DNA from: an uncultured Eubacteriales bacterium
GTDB taxonomy: Bacteria > Bacillota > Clostridia > Oscillospirales > CAG-272
Length of the DNA: 17,114 nt
Direction of reading: 5' to 3'
Assembly (NCBI GenBank): GCA_934434925.1
Contig: CAKSAC010000021.1
Location: 1-17,114, forward strand
In this document: in pieces, positions 6,435-14,748 of the stretch
Position numbering within the stretch: the first letter of the stretch is position 1
Layout of the letters: each line of letters begins with the position of its first letter
Position numbers and translations under genes: made by a program
Notes under the pieces: model-generated
Seen by the model: only the letters and a program-made list of their open reading frames with translations
What the model was told of the DNA's origin: nothing
The model's database searches: none

Positions 6435-7860
6435 GGCCTTTATTGCATTCCTTTCTTTTTTCGCCGGCTTCGGGCGCGCCGCTGCCGATACGACCGTTTT
6501 CGCTTTTGGGTTCGGGAGGCGATGGGGGTTCGGGAGACGATGGGGGTTCGGGAGGCGATGGGGGTTCGGATCCGCAGCCGGGAGCGGCAGGGTCTTTCTT
6601 TTTCCGTTTCATGGCTTTCCCGGCCGGCGCGCCGAGATCGATCCCCTCCCGGATGCAGATCGGAACAAGCGGGGTCGGGTCACGGTACAGCACCCGATTA
6701 CGGAAACGTTCGGGAACCGGGGAAAAATCCTCGCTTCTCGCAGCCAGCCGGTCATGCCAGGTGTGATAGAATGCGGTAAAGCGGCCTTCGTCCAGCGCTT
6801 CCCGGATTTTTGCCGTCAGTTCATTGTAAAAATACAGATTGTGGATCACGGCCAACCGCATTCCGAGCATTTCCCGCGCTTTGAAGAGATGGCGGATATA
6901 AGAACGCGAATAGCGGCGGCAGACCGGACAGCCGCAGATCGGGTCGATCGGTTTTTCATCGGCGTAATACTGCTCGTTGTTGATATTCATTTTGCCGTGC
7001 CAGGTGAAGAGATTCCCGTGGCGGGCGTTCCGGCTCGGCATAACGCAGTCAAAAAAATCCACCCCGCGGTAAACGGCTTCCAGGATATTCTGCGGTGTGC
7101 CGACCCCCATCAGATACCGGGGTTTGTCTTTCGGCATATACGGCTCGACCGCTTCGATGATGCGATACATCTCGTCGGCTTCTTCTCCGACGGCCAACCC
7201 GCCGATGGCGTATCCGTCCAGTTCTTCCTCCGCGATACGGCGCATATTATCAATCCGGATGTCTTCATACGTACCGCCCTGATTGATACCGAAAAGGAGC
7301 TGTTGTTTATTGATGGTGTCCGGCAGGGAATTCAGCCGTTCATGTTCCCTTCGGCAACGCGCCAGCCAGCGGATGGTCCGTTCGCTCGATTGCTTGACAT
7401 ATTCGTACGGAGCGGGGTTTTCCACGCATTCGTCAAATGCCATGGCGATTGTGGAGGCGATGTTCGATTGGATGCGCATGCTCTCTTCCGGCCCCATGAA
7501 TATTCGTTTGCCGTCCATATGTGAGTTGAAATAAACGCCCTCTTCATAAATCTTGCGGATTTTGGAGAGCGAAAAGACCTGAAACCCGCCGGAATCGGTC
7601 AGAATCGGCTTGTTCCAGTGAAAGAATTTGTGCAGACCGCCCATGGCTTTGATCAGTTCATCGCCCGGCCGGATATGAAGGTGATAGGTATTGGAAAGTT
7701 CCACCTGTGTGCCGATCTCTTCGAGGTCCGCCGTGGAAACGCCGCCCTTGACGGCGGCGCTGGTTCCGACATTCATAAAGACCGGCGTTTCGATTACGCC
7801 ATGCACCGTCGTCATGCGGCCGCGCCGGGCGTTTCCCTCGGTTTTCAATAATTCAAACAT
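6424..7860 (-). CDS. tgt: tRNA-guanine transglycosylase with an extra proline-rich C-terminal tail
   Basis: This enzyme exchanges guanine-34 of GUN-anticodon tRNAs for a queuosine precursor in the cytoplasm. The hallmarks are present: LTDSGGFQ with Asp89, FDCVMPSRNARHG with the probable nucleophile Asp271, and the zinc site Cys309, Cys311, Cys314 and His340 (CGCPVC...VIHNLY). ATG 7860 (MFELLKT) is chosen over the upstream TTG at 7896 because family members begin there; GAGAG lies upstream. The 478-residue product is about 100 longer than usual. The catalytic core ends near residue 365. The tail contains a basic patch (KAMKRKKK) and EPPSPP repeats at about 432-451, encoded by an 18-bp DNA repeat. 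It lies 39 nt after mutL and overlaps the yitT-like gene. Confidence 0.95.
   Translation of the reverse strand: MFELLKTEGNARRGRMTTVHGVIETPVFMNVGTSAAVKGGVSTADLEEIGTQVELSNTYHLHIRPGDELIKAMGGLHKFFHWNKPILTDSGGFQVFSLSKIRKIYEEGVYFNSHMDGKRIFMGPEESMRIQSNIASTIAMAFDECVENPAPYEYVKQSSERTIRWLARCRREHERLNSLPDTINKQQLLFGINQGGTYEDIRIDNMRRIAEEELDGYAIGGLAVGEEADEMYRIIEAVEPYMPKDKPRYLMGVGTPQNILEAVYRGVDFFDCVMPSRNARHGNLFTWHGKMNINNEQYYADEKPIDPICGCPVCRRYSRSYIRHLFKAREMLGMRLAVIHNLYFYNELTAKIREALDEGRFTAFYHTWHDRLAARSEDFSPVPERFRNRVLYRDPTPLVPICIREGIDLGAPAGKAMKRKKKDPAAPGCGSEPPSPPEPPSSPEPPSPPEPKSENGRIGSGAPEAGEKRKECNKGHAE
6508..6570 (-). repeat. 18-bp tandem repeat inside tgt encoding EPPSPP units
   Basis: Three full copies and one half copy of GGGTTCGGGAGGCGATGG (plus-strand reading; starts at 6508, 6526, 6544 and partial 6562). 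The copies are identical except for one G-to-A change in the second, which turns one Pro codon into Ser. The unit length is a multiple of three, so gain or loss of copies keeps the frame. Confidence 0.9.
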
Positions 7861-7899
7861 AATTTTTCTCTCGATCTGATGTGTACTGTCTTCCAAAAT

Positions 7900-10071
7900 T
7901 CAGTGCTGAATCCGATTGAATTCCCGGTCAAGATAAGAACGGGTCATGGTGACGGCAATCGGGCGGCCGTGCGGACATACCGTTACGGTCGGGTCTTTGA
8001 GGACCTCCCCGATCAGCCAGTGTAAATGCGCCTCGTCATACTTTCGCCCCCCCTTGATGGCGGCCTTGCAGGCAACGCTGTAAAGCGCACGCTCACGGCG
8101 GGACATGGCATGGGTCAGCGGGTCTTCGCCCTCGGCGGCCGAACCGGCCATCTCCGAAAAGAGAGCGCCTGCGTCATCGGGTTCAAGCAAAGAGGGAACG
8201 GCTTCAAGCATCGCCTGCCCGCCGGAAAGCGTGAAGGAAAAGCCGACCGCCTCAAAGTCTGCGCGTCCTTCGCGCACCGTGGCTTCCTCTTCCGGGGTCA
8301 GGTTCACGGGGAACGGCAACAAAAGCCCCTGGGAAGCCGTTCTCCCGGCCGCCGTTTCCTCCGCCCGCAGTTTTTCATACAGAATACGCTCGTGAGCGGC
8401 ATGCTTATCGATTATCAGGAGTTTGTCTTCCCATTCCACCAGCAAATAGGTGCGGAATGCTTCGCCAATCAGGCGATATGCCGGAGATTGCGGTGCGGGG
8501 TCCGGGCTGTCTCCGGCGGCCCCTCCCAGGGGAGCCGGCGCGGCCGGGGGGTTTTCAGCCGGGAGGTTTTCGGCCGGAGGATTTTCAGCCGGGGGGTTTT
8601 CGGCCGGGAGCGGCGGCTTTGCCGAAACGTCCGCCGTTTTGAGGATCGGCGCATCGGGAGCGGTTGGTTCCGGCGGCACAATATCATACGTAAGGGCGGG
8701 TCCTGGCGCGGCGACCGTGGCAACGCCGGCCGGCCGGAAAGCCTGTTTTGTTTCGGCATATCTGCGCAAAAGGTCGAGCGAATCGCGACTGTCGAGCGGC
8801 CGGGAACTCTCGCCGTCTCTTATTGGCTCCGGCGTTTTCTTTATGCTTTTTTCCGGGCTTTTCGGTCCTCTTTCGCCATTTCCGCCCGGCTCCCGGTATG
8901 CCGGAGCGGATGAGCCGGCCTCAAAACGGCCGGGCTTTTCCGTACTTTGGTCTTTTCTCCCCGGAACGGCCGGTTCTGCCGGAATTTCAAGTGAAATCGG
9001 TATCGCGCGCGGAACCGTTCCGCCGGGTGCTGTAAATCCGGACGCGCGGCGGGCGGCGGGCGTTTCAAGTTCCGGGCGATATGCGGCCGCTTCCAGAGCG
9101 CCGCGCACCGCATGATAGACAATCTCAAAGACCGGCCGCTCGTCCGAAAAACGCACTTCCAGCTTGGCGGGATGAACATTCACATCGACCGCCCCCGGGG
9201 GGATTGTGAGGAAAAGCGCCGAAACCGGAAACTTCCCCGGCGCAATATACGAATGAAAACCCTGTTCCAACGCCGCCATCATGGTTTTGCTGTGGATATA
9301 GCGGCCGTTGATGAACATGTTTTGCCGATTGCGGTTCCCCCGGACATTGTCGCTCCGGCCGATAAAGCCCGAGATCTCCATACCGCCCAGCCGTCCGCTG
9401 ACCGGGAGGAGCTTGGCGGCGAAATCGCGCCCCTCAAGCGCATACAGAACGCCGAGCGTATCCCCGTCTCCGGCGGTGCGGAAACGCGTTTCCCCATCGA
9501 CAATCAGCGTAAAGGAAATTTCCGGGTGCGAAAGCGCCACACGCTCGGCCAACGCCGTGGCGGCCGCGGATTCGGTTGCGTCTTTTTTGAGAAATTTGCG
9601 CCGCGCGGGAACGTTCCCGAACAGATCGCGGACAAAAACGCCGGTCCCGCCCTGACATCCGATTTCGGAAACCTCGGTGATTTTTCCGTATTCGGCGCGC
9701 ATCAGCGTACCGGTAGGTGCGGCTGCCGGGCGGGTCACAATCTCCAATACCGAAACGCCGGCAATCGCGGCCAAAGCCTCTCCGCGAAATCCGAGCGTAC
9801 AGATAGCGTCCAGATCGGCGGCGTTACAGATTTTGCTGGTGGCGTGACGTTCCAGCGCCAGCGGCAAATCCTCCGATTCTATCCCGCAACCGTTATCGGT
9901 AACGCGGATCAGAGAAACCCCTCCGGCGCGGATTTCGGCCGTAATGGCCGTGGCACCGGCATCAATCGCATTCTCCAACAGCTCTTTGAGAACAGACGCG
10001 GGGCGGTCTACCACCTCACCGGCGGCAATCAGATTGGCAACCTCATCGGTCAAAAGATTGATTTTTCCCAT
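7900..10071 (-). CDS. mutL: DNA mismatch repair protein MutL (endonuclease type)
   Basis: A 723-residue MutL. The N-terminal GHKL ATPase has KELLENAIDAGA (Glu33, Asn34), DNGCGI (59-64), ATSKI and GFRGEAL motifs. A transducer domain follows, then a long low-complexity linker (about 335-530). The C-terminal dimerisation/endonuclease domain has DKHAAHERILYE at 555-566 (the DxHAxxExxxxE metal motif), an ACK motif and CPHGRP from Cys699. This predicts a nicking endonuclease, as in bacteria without MutH. Lys replaces the commoner Gln in DQHA; that position is not a metal ligand. AAGGAG lies 5 nt before ATG 10071. The linker includes four ENPPA-type repeats from a 15-bp DNA repeat. mutL follows mutS by 54 nt and precedes tgt, and acts with MutS in post-replicative repair. 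Confidence 0.96.
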   Translation of the reverse strand: MGKINLLTDEVANLIAAGEVVDRPASVLKELLENAIDAGATAITAEIRAGGVSLIRVTDNGCGIESEDLPLALERHATSKICNAADLDAICTLGFRGEALAAIAGVSVLEIVTRPAAAPTGTLMRAEYGKITEVSEIGCQGGTGVFVRDLFGNVPARRKFLKKDATESAAATALAERVALSHPEISFTLIVDGETRFRTAGDGDTLGVLYALEGRDFAAKLLPVSGRLGGMEISGFIGRSDNVRGNRNRQNMFINGRYIHSKTMMAALEQGFHSYIAPGKFPVSALFLTIPPGAVDVNVHPAKLEVRFSDERPVFEIVYHAVRGALEAAAYRPELETPAARRASGFTAPGGTVPRAIPISLEIPAEPAVPGRKDQSTEKPGRFEAGSSAPAYREPGGNGERGPKSPEKSIKKTPEPIRDGESSRPLDSRDSLDLLRRYAETKQAFRPAGVATVAAPGPALTYDIVPPEPTAPDAPILKTADVSAKPPLPAENPPAENPPAENLPAENPPAAPAPLGGAAGDSPDPAPQSPAYRLIGEAFRTYLLVEWEDKLLIIDKHAAHERILYEKLRAEETAAGRTASQGLLLPFPVNLTPEEEATVREGRADFEAVGFSFTLSGGQAMLEAVPSLLEPDDAGALFSEMAGSAAEGEDPLTHAMSRRERALYSVACKAAIKGGRKYDEAHLHWLIGEVLKDPTVTVCPHGRPIAVTMTRSYLDREFNRIQH
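8551..8610 (-). repeat. 15-bp tandem repeat in the mutL linker encoding (E)NPPA units
   Basis: Four imperfect copies of GTTTTCAGCCGGGAG-type units (plus-strand reading), at 8551, 8566, 8581 and 8596. They encode ENPPA, ENPPA, ENLPA and ENPPA in the disordered linker, around residues 488-507. The unit keeps the reading frame, so copy-number change would alter linker length only. Confidence 0.88.
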
Positions 10072-10125
10072 ACCCGCTCCTTTGTATAGTTTTGTTTACA
10101 CGAATAATTGATTTTCGTCTGCATG

Positions 10126-12747
10126 TCAGGATTTCAAGAGTTTTTTCAGCTCAAACAACAGGTTCATCGCTTCGATCGGGGTCAGTGTGTTCAGATCGGC
10201 CGCACGAATGCGGTCGGCCGCCTCGCAGGCCTCGCTGTTGTAAATAGCTCCCAGCATATCTTCAGACGGTGTGGGCGGCGGATTGTTTTGCCGCGCGGGA
10301 GCGTCGCCCGATTCGATCTCGGTAAGTATCTGCCGTGCGCGGCGCACCACTTCAGCCGGAACCCCGGCCAGTTTGGCGACCTCGATCCCGTAACTCTCAT
10401 CGGTCGCGCCGCGCACGACTTTGCGGAGGAAAGTCAGGGTATCGCCGCGTTTTTTCGCCGTGACATTGTAATTCACAATGCCGGGAAACTCCTGCTCCAT
10501 CACGGTCAATTCATGATAATGCGTGGCAAAGAGCGTGCGCGCGCCGATTTTACGGAAAGTGTATTCGACCACTGCCCGGGCGATTGCCATCCCGTCATAG
10601 GTGCTTGTTCCGCGGCCGACCTCGTCATAAATAATAAGTGAACGGCGGGTCGCCCCGGCAAGAATACCGGCAACTTCATTCATTTCCAGCATGAACGTGG
10701 ACTGCCCGGAGGCCAGGTCGTCCGACGCGCCGACCCGCGTGAAAATTTTGTCGGCTATGCCGATCGTTGCTTCCCGCGCGGGAACAAAAGAGCCGATCTG
10801 CGCCATTAAGGTAATCAGCGCGACCTGTCGCATGTACGTGGATTTACCCGCCATGTTCGGGCCGGTAATCAGATAGAGGCTCTCTCCTCCCACGGCGAGG
10901 TCTGTGTCGTTCGGAACAAAATAACTGTCGGGAACAAACTTTTCAACGACCGGGTGCCGGCCGTCGCGGATAATGAGTTCGGCGTCACTTGTGACTTCCG
11001 GGCGGCAATAGTTACCGGCAGATGCCACATCGGCAAACGAAAGATAAACATCGATTTCGGCCAGCCGGGCGGCGGTGTCCTGAAGTCTTGCGGCCGCGTC
11101 GGCCACGCGGAGACGTACCTCGTTGAAAAGTTCATATTCAAGCGCGGCCAACTTGTCCGCCGCACCGAGAATGGTGGACTCCATTTCTTTCAATTCCTCG
11201 GTAATATACCGCTCTTTATCGGTCAGGGTCTGTTTGCGGATATATCGATCCGGAACCATGTCCACAAATCCTTTGGTGACTTCTATATAGTAGCCGAAAA
11301 CCTTGTTATAGCCCGTGCGGAGCGTACGGATGCCCGTGGCCTCCCTCTCCCTGGCTTCGATCTCGCGGATCCATCCTTCTCCGTTGCCGCGGATACTCCG
11401 CAACCGATCCACATCTTCGGAATACCCGGCCCGGATAATCCCGCCTTCACGCACCGTCAGCGGGGCATCGGGAGAAATGGCGCTAGTAATCAGGTCGCAA
11501 AGATCATCCAGCACGTCAAACCCGTCTGCCAGTTCGCGCAGGCGCGCCGATTCAAGCGGCCTGATGGCTTCCAAAAACGCCGGCAATTCCGCAATGCTGT
11601 CGGCAATGGAAAGCAGATCGCGCCCGTTGGCGGAACCGTATACGACGCGCGCCGTCAGACGTTCAATGTCCTGCACGGGAGACAGCATTTTACGCAGTTC
11701 GGAACGCAGAATATATTTTCCGCAGAGTTCGCTGACCGCGTCCTGACGTTTCCGGATCGGATCGGCTTCCACCAAAGGAAGCAACACATAGGAACGGAGC
11801 ATGCGCGCCCCCATCGAGGTTTCTGTCTTATCAAGCACCCACAGAAGAGAACCGCGCTTTTCCTTGGTGCGGAGATTTTCCACAAGTTCCAGATTGCGCC
11901 GGGTAGCGAGGTCAATTTCCATATACTGCCCGCCTGCGTATACATGCAGTTCGCGCACAAAGGTCGGGTCGCACTTCTGCGTTTCGCGGATATAGGCAAG
12001 CAGAGCGCCGACCGAAAGAAGGAGCGCGTCGCTGTTGAGTTCCTCTGCCTTTTCCCGGAAGCAAAGGAGCGCGGTCTTTTGTGCGTCTTCACGGTTATAG
12101 AGCCGGGTGGCCTTCTCTTCAATCATTGTGCCGAAGCGTTCGCGCAAAAAGCCCGGCACGGCCCCCGCCCTGTCAGCCGGAATATTCAAAACCGCTTCCC
12201 GCGGCGTATAGACTGCCAGTTCATTGAGCAGGCCGGATTCGCGTTCTGCCCCTTCAAACCGGGTGGCGCGGATCTGCCCGGTGGAAATATCGGCAAAAGC
12301 CGCGCCGATTTCGGAATCGGTATAGCAGAGAGCGCACAGATAATTATTCCGCCGTCCATCCAGCAGATTTCCGTCCGTCACCGTGCCGGGTGTCACAATC
12401 CGCACGACCTCGCGCCGGACAAGCCCCTGGGCTTTGGCAGGGTCCTCTGTCTGTTCGCAGACCGCTACGCGATAACCGTGCTCCACCAGCATGCCGATGT
12501 ACACGTCGGCTTTATGGAAAGGAACTCCGCACATGGCCGCGCGGTTTCCGTCTCCGCAATCACGCCCCGTAAGCGTCAGTTCCAGCACGCGCGAGGCCGT
12601 CACCGCATCTTCAAAAAAACATTCAAAAAAATCGCCGAGGCGGTAAAGGAGAATATATCCCTCATACTCTGCCTTGGTCGCCAGATACTGGCGCATCATC
12701 GGCGTCGGTTCCCGAAGGTCCGCCGCCCGGGTCAAGACCTCGCCCAT
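10126..12747 (-). CDS. mutS: DNA mismatch repair protein MutS
   Basis: An 873-residue MutS that recognises mismatches and small loops as a sliding-clamp ATPase. It has the N-terminal mismatch-binding Phe-x-Glu (Phe40, Glu42 in LGDFFECFFEDA) and the connector, lever and clamp regions. The ATPase has Walker A GPNMAGKST (Lys635), Walker B YDEVGRGTS (Asp708, Glu709) and ATHYHEL. The C-terminal tail resembles other bacterial MutS proteins (LTPIEAMNLLFELKKL). The frame is open to ATG 12816, but ATG 12747 is preferred: it lies 1 nt after the stop of the ylbF-like gene and gives a family-typical N-terminus (REPTPMMRQYLATK). No strong Shine-Dalgarno precedes either start, so coupling to the upstream gene is likely. 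It is followed by mutL. Confidence 0.96.
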   Translation of the reverse strand: MGEVLTRAADLREPTPMMRQYLATKAEYEGYILLYRLGDFFECFFEDAVTASRVLELTLTGRDCGDGNRAAMCGVPFHKADVYIGMLVEHGYRVAVCEQTEDPAKAQGLVRREVVRIVTPGTVTDGNLLDGRRNNYLCALCYTDSEIGAAFADISTGQIRATRFEGAERESGLLNELAVYTPREAVLNIPADRAGAVPGFLRERFGTMIEEKATRLYNREDAQKTALLCFREKAEELNSDALLLSVGALLAYIRETQKCDPTFVRELHVYAGGQYMEIDLATRRNLELVENLRTKEKRGSLLWVLDKTETSMGARMLRSYVLLPLVEADPIRKRQDAVSELCGKYILRSELRKMLSPVQDIERLTARVVYGSANGRDLLSIADSIAELPAFLEAIRPLESARLRELADGFDVLDDLCDLITSAISPDAPLTVREGGIIRAGYSEDVDRLRSIRGNGEGWIREIEAREREATGIRTLRTGYNKVFGYYIEVTKGFVDMVPDRYIRKQTLTDKERYITEELKEMESTILGAADKLAALEYELFNEVRLRVADAAARLQDTAARLAEIDVYLSFADVASAGNYCRPEVTSDAELIIRDGRHPVVEKFVPDSYFVPNDTDLAVGGESLYLITGPNMAGKSTYMRQVALITLMAQIGSFVPAREATIGIADKIFTRVGASDDLASGQSTFMLEMNEVAGILAGATRRSLIIYDEVGRGTSTYDGMAIARAVVEYTFRKIGARTLFATHYHELTVMEQEFPGIVNYNVTAKKRGDTLTFLRKVVRGATDESYGIEVAKLAGVPAEVVRRARQILTEIESGDAPARQNNPPPTPSEDMLGAIYNSEACEAADRIRAADLNTLTPIEAMNLLFELKKLLKS

Positions 12748-12748
12748 T

Positions 12749-13147
12749 TCAGTGTCCGCAGCCGCCGCAGGTCGAGCAGTCGTGTGTGCATCCCTCCGGC
12801 AGTTCCCCGAAAGCATAGAAGGAAATATCGCGGTTGACCTGTTCCATCAGCGCGTTGACGGTCTCCTGCGCCGCTTCCAACGCGATATATGCCTCATGGG
12901 CGCGGATCTGACCGGCCAGCTCCGCCACACGGGCATTCATTTTTTCGGCCGCCGCGTTCTCCTCCGGCGTGGTATCGGTTTTGGCGTAGATTTCCCCGAG
13001 CAGGGTGCGTTCCGCGCGGTATTCTCCGAGCAGAGCGGAAAGTTCTTCATTCCGGTCATATGCGCGTTTGGCCGCGTTGAAAGCCGCAACCCCTTCGTCT
13101 TCCGCCAGTGCCAGGCCGAGTTGCCTGGTCGCTTCTTTTATCGTCAT
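12749..13147 (-). CDS. YlbF-family regulator with a cysteine-rich C-terminal tail
   Basis: A 132-residue, mainly helical protein matching the YlbF/YmcA (RicF/RicA) family. It has a helical hairpin pattern (ALAEDEGVAAFNAAKRAYDRNEEL, then long amphipathic helices to about residue 112). The C-terminal tail carries four cysteines, Cys120, 124, 127 and 130 (CTHDCSTCGGCGH). In Bacillus subtilis, YlbF, YmcA and YaaT form a complex carrying iron-sulfur clusters and affecting RNase Y-dependent RNA processing, competence and sporulation. A metal-binding tail fits that picture, but the exact role here is inferred. Which of YlbF or YmcA it equates to is not clear. The start at 13147 has a weak purine-rich Shine-Dalgarno (GAGAGAAG). 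It lies 23 nt after miaB and abuts mutS. Confidence 0.82.
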   Translation of the reverse strand: MTIKEATRQLGLALAEDEGVAAFNAAKRAYDRNEELSALLGEYRAERTLLGEIYAKTDTTPEENAAAEKMNARVAELAGQIRAHEAYIALEAAQETVNALMEQVNRDISFYAFGELPEGCTHDCSTCGGCGH

Positions 13148-13170
13148 GATTCTTCTCTCTTTCTGTTATT

Positions 13171-14589
13171 TTACTGATTCTGCTCATTCCGCGTTGAAAG
13201 CCCGACCGGGGTGCCGTACATGGCGTAGGCATCCGCCCGCTCAATCTTCACGGAAAGAAATTCGCCGATCAGAGACGGCTCTGCCGGAAAATGCACCGGC
13301 TTGCCGCCGTCTGTCCGCCCGGTGAGCATGTCCGGGTCGGTTTTGGAGACCTCCTCGGCCAACACACGGAGTGTTTTTCCTTCATAGGTCTTGCCGATCG
13401 CGGAAGCGATTCCCGTTTGCAGATCAAGCAAGCGGCGCATCCTTTCGCCTTTCACTTCCGCCGATATCTGCCAATCATACCCGGCCGCCGGAGTTCCGCG
13501 GCGCGGAGAGTAAAGGAAGGAATAGACCATATCGAACCGTATCTCTTCCAGCGCCCGGAGCGTTTCGGCAAAATCTTCGTCGCTTTCTCCGGGGAAGCCG
13601 ACGATAATATCGCTCGTCAGCACGATGCCGGGGCGTGCGTTCCGTAATTTCCGGACGGTTTCGCGGTAACGCTCCATCGTATACCGGCGATTCATGGCAT
13701 GCAGGACCGCGTTGCTCCCCGATTGGAGAGGAAGATGGAAAGCCGGCGCGATTTTCGGACATTCTCCGATCACGCGAATCAGATCATCCGATACGTCTTT
13801 CGGATGGCTGGTCATAAACCGGATACGGAAATCACCCGGCAACGCCGCCAGACGCGAAAGCAACGTGGCAAAATCGCAATCTCCCCGATACGAATTGACA
13901 TTTTGCCCGAGGAGCGTGATGTCGCGGTACCCGGCGGCGATCATTTCTTCCGCCTCCCGGATAATATCGGCCGAAGAACGGCTTCTTTCACGCCCGCGGA
14001 CATAGGGAACGATGCAATAAGAGCAGAAATTGTTGCATCCGTACATGATGCTGAGCCAACCGAGCGGCCCGCGGCGGCGGAGCGGAATAACGCCCTCGTC
14101 GATCGGGGGAGCCTCTTCCCCGACAAAGAAAGACCTTTTTCCGTGAAAAAGACGGGTTCCGATCGCCTCCGCCATGCGCGGCAGACTGGCAGGGTCAAGC
14201 GAAAAATCCACATACGGATAGCTTTTTTTCAGTTGTTCTATCCGGTGGGCCTGCGCGGGCATACAACCGCACACGCCGATGAGCAGACCGTGGTCCCCGG
14301 CCTTTCGCCGGCCGAACCCCCCGATAACAGACAGGACCTTTTGTTCCGCATGTTCCCGGATTGCACAGGTATTGATCAGAATCAACCCGGCGTCCTGCGG
14401 GTCATCGGTCGGGGAAAAGCCGAGCGTGGCGGCAAGCCCCAGGAGTTTTTCACTGTCGGCCTCGTTCTGCTGACAGCCGAATGTAAGAACCGTGACCCCC
14501 GTAGGCAACCCGCCGGCGGCACGAGCCAGGACGTATTCTTTGATTTTTTCTTCATAATTTTCCGCTGCCGTCCGGCCGCCGTTTTCCAT
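13171..14589 (-). CDS. miaB: tRNA-2-methylthio-N6-dimethylallyladenosine synthase MiaB
   Basis: A 472-residue radical-SAM methylthiotransferase that adds the 2-methylthio group to i6A37 of tRNAs. The N-terminal UPF0004 domain binds the auxiliary cluster through Cys39 (TFGCQQN), Cys75 (NTCAIREHAE) and Cys109 (CGCM). The radical-SAM cluster site is Cys185, 189 and 192 (MYGCNNFCSYCIVPYVRGRE). LLGQNVNSY and DIIVGFPGESDEDF are family motifs. The C-terminal TRAM domain (from about 400) probably binds tRNA. A ~30-residue N-terminal extension precedes the first strand. ATG 14589 has GGGAGA 7-8 nt upstream. It is the first gene of the six-gene minus-strand operon, behind the promoter at 14626-14654. 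No miaA is in the window, so the i6A-forming enzyme must be encoded elsewhere. Confidence 0.95.
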   Translation of the reverse strand: MENGGRTAAENYEEKIKEYVLARAAGGLPTGVTVLTFGCQQNEADSEKLLGLAATLGFSPTDDPQDAGLILINTCAIREHAEQKVLSVIGGFGRRKAGDHGLLIGVCGCMPAQAHRIEQLKKSYPYVDFSLDPASLPRMAEAIGTRLFHGKRSFFVGEEAPPIDEGVIPLRRRGPLGWLSIMYGCNNFCSYCIVPYVRGRERSRSSADIIREAEEMIAAGYRDITLLGQNVNSYRGDCDFATLLSRLAALPGDFRIRFMTSHPKDVSDDLIRVIGECPKIAPAFHLPLQSGSNAVLHAMNRRYTMERYRETVRKLRNARPGIVLTSDIIVGFPGESDEDFAETLRALEEIRFDMVYSFLYSPRRGTPAAGYDWQISAEVKGERMRRLLDLQTGIASAIGKTYEGKTLRVLAEEVSKTDPDMLTGRTDGGKPVHFPAEPSLIGEFLSVKIERADAYAMYGTPVGLSTRNEQNQ

Positions 14590-14625
14590 ACAATGCTCTC
14601 CCGCGTAACATATAGATTATAATTA

Positions 14626-14654
14626 TATATACCATAGGGAAAGCGGAAAATCAA
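14626..14654 (-). promoter_or_regulatory. Sigma-A-type promoter for the miaB operon
   Basis: Reading the minus strand, TTGATT (14654-14649) and TATATA (14631-14626) are separated by 17 bp in a strongly AT-rich patch. A second TATAAT-like hexamer lies a few bases downstream. It is about 35 bp from the miaB start. No terminator separates it from murC, so readthrough from murC may also contribute. Confidence 0.6.
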
Positions 14655-14748
14655 GGGGCGTTTTTCTCTTTTTCTTCTTTTTTCTCACAAAGCGGCGCTC
14701 CGGGCTTTCCGAAAGGCGGGCAGGGTGCGCCGGCTGTCGCTCCGGCAA

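Noticed and set aside
6355..7524. Plus-strand open frame (389 codons) antisense to tgt
   Set aside because: Antisense of a clearly identified enzyme; its repetitive RRWGFG segment is only the complement of the EPPSPP repeat.
7861..7896. 12-codon extension of Tgt from a TTG at 7896
   Set aside because: Tgt proteins begin near MFELLKT; a purine-rich site precedes ATG 7860, and TTG is a weak start.
8026..8913. Plus-strand open frames antisense to the mutL linker and C-terminus
   Set aside because: They arise from the low-stop, GC-rich complement, including the ENPPA repeat; mutL motifs fix the real strand.
9112..10089. Plus-strand open frame (325 codons) antisense to mutL
   Set aside because: It is a shadow of the GC-rich mutL ATPase domain; no recognisable motif or initiation signal.
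12748..12816. 23-codon N-terminal extension of MutS from ATG 12816
   Set aside because: It overlaps the ylbF-like gene, lacks a Shine-Dalgarno and is not MutS-like; ATG 12747 gives the family-typical start.
10954..12837. Long plus-strand open frame (627 codons) antisense to mutS
   Set aside because: It mirrors the mutS coding sequence, has a composition unlike a folded protein family and no ribosome binding site; mutS motifs are complete on the other strand.
13699..14622. Plus-strand open frame (307 codons) antisense to miaB
   Set aside because: miaB is unambiguous on the minus strand, with all six cluster cysteines.
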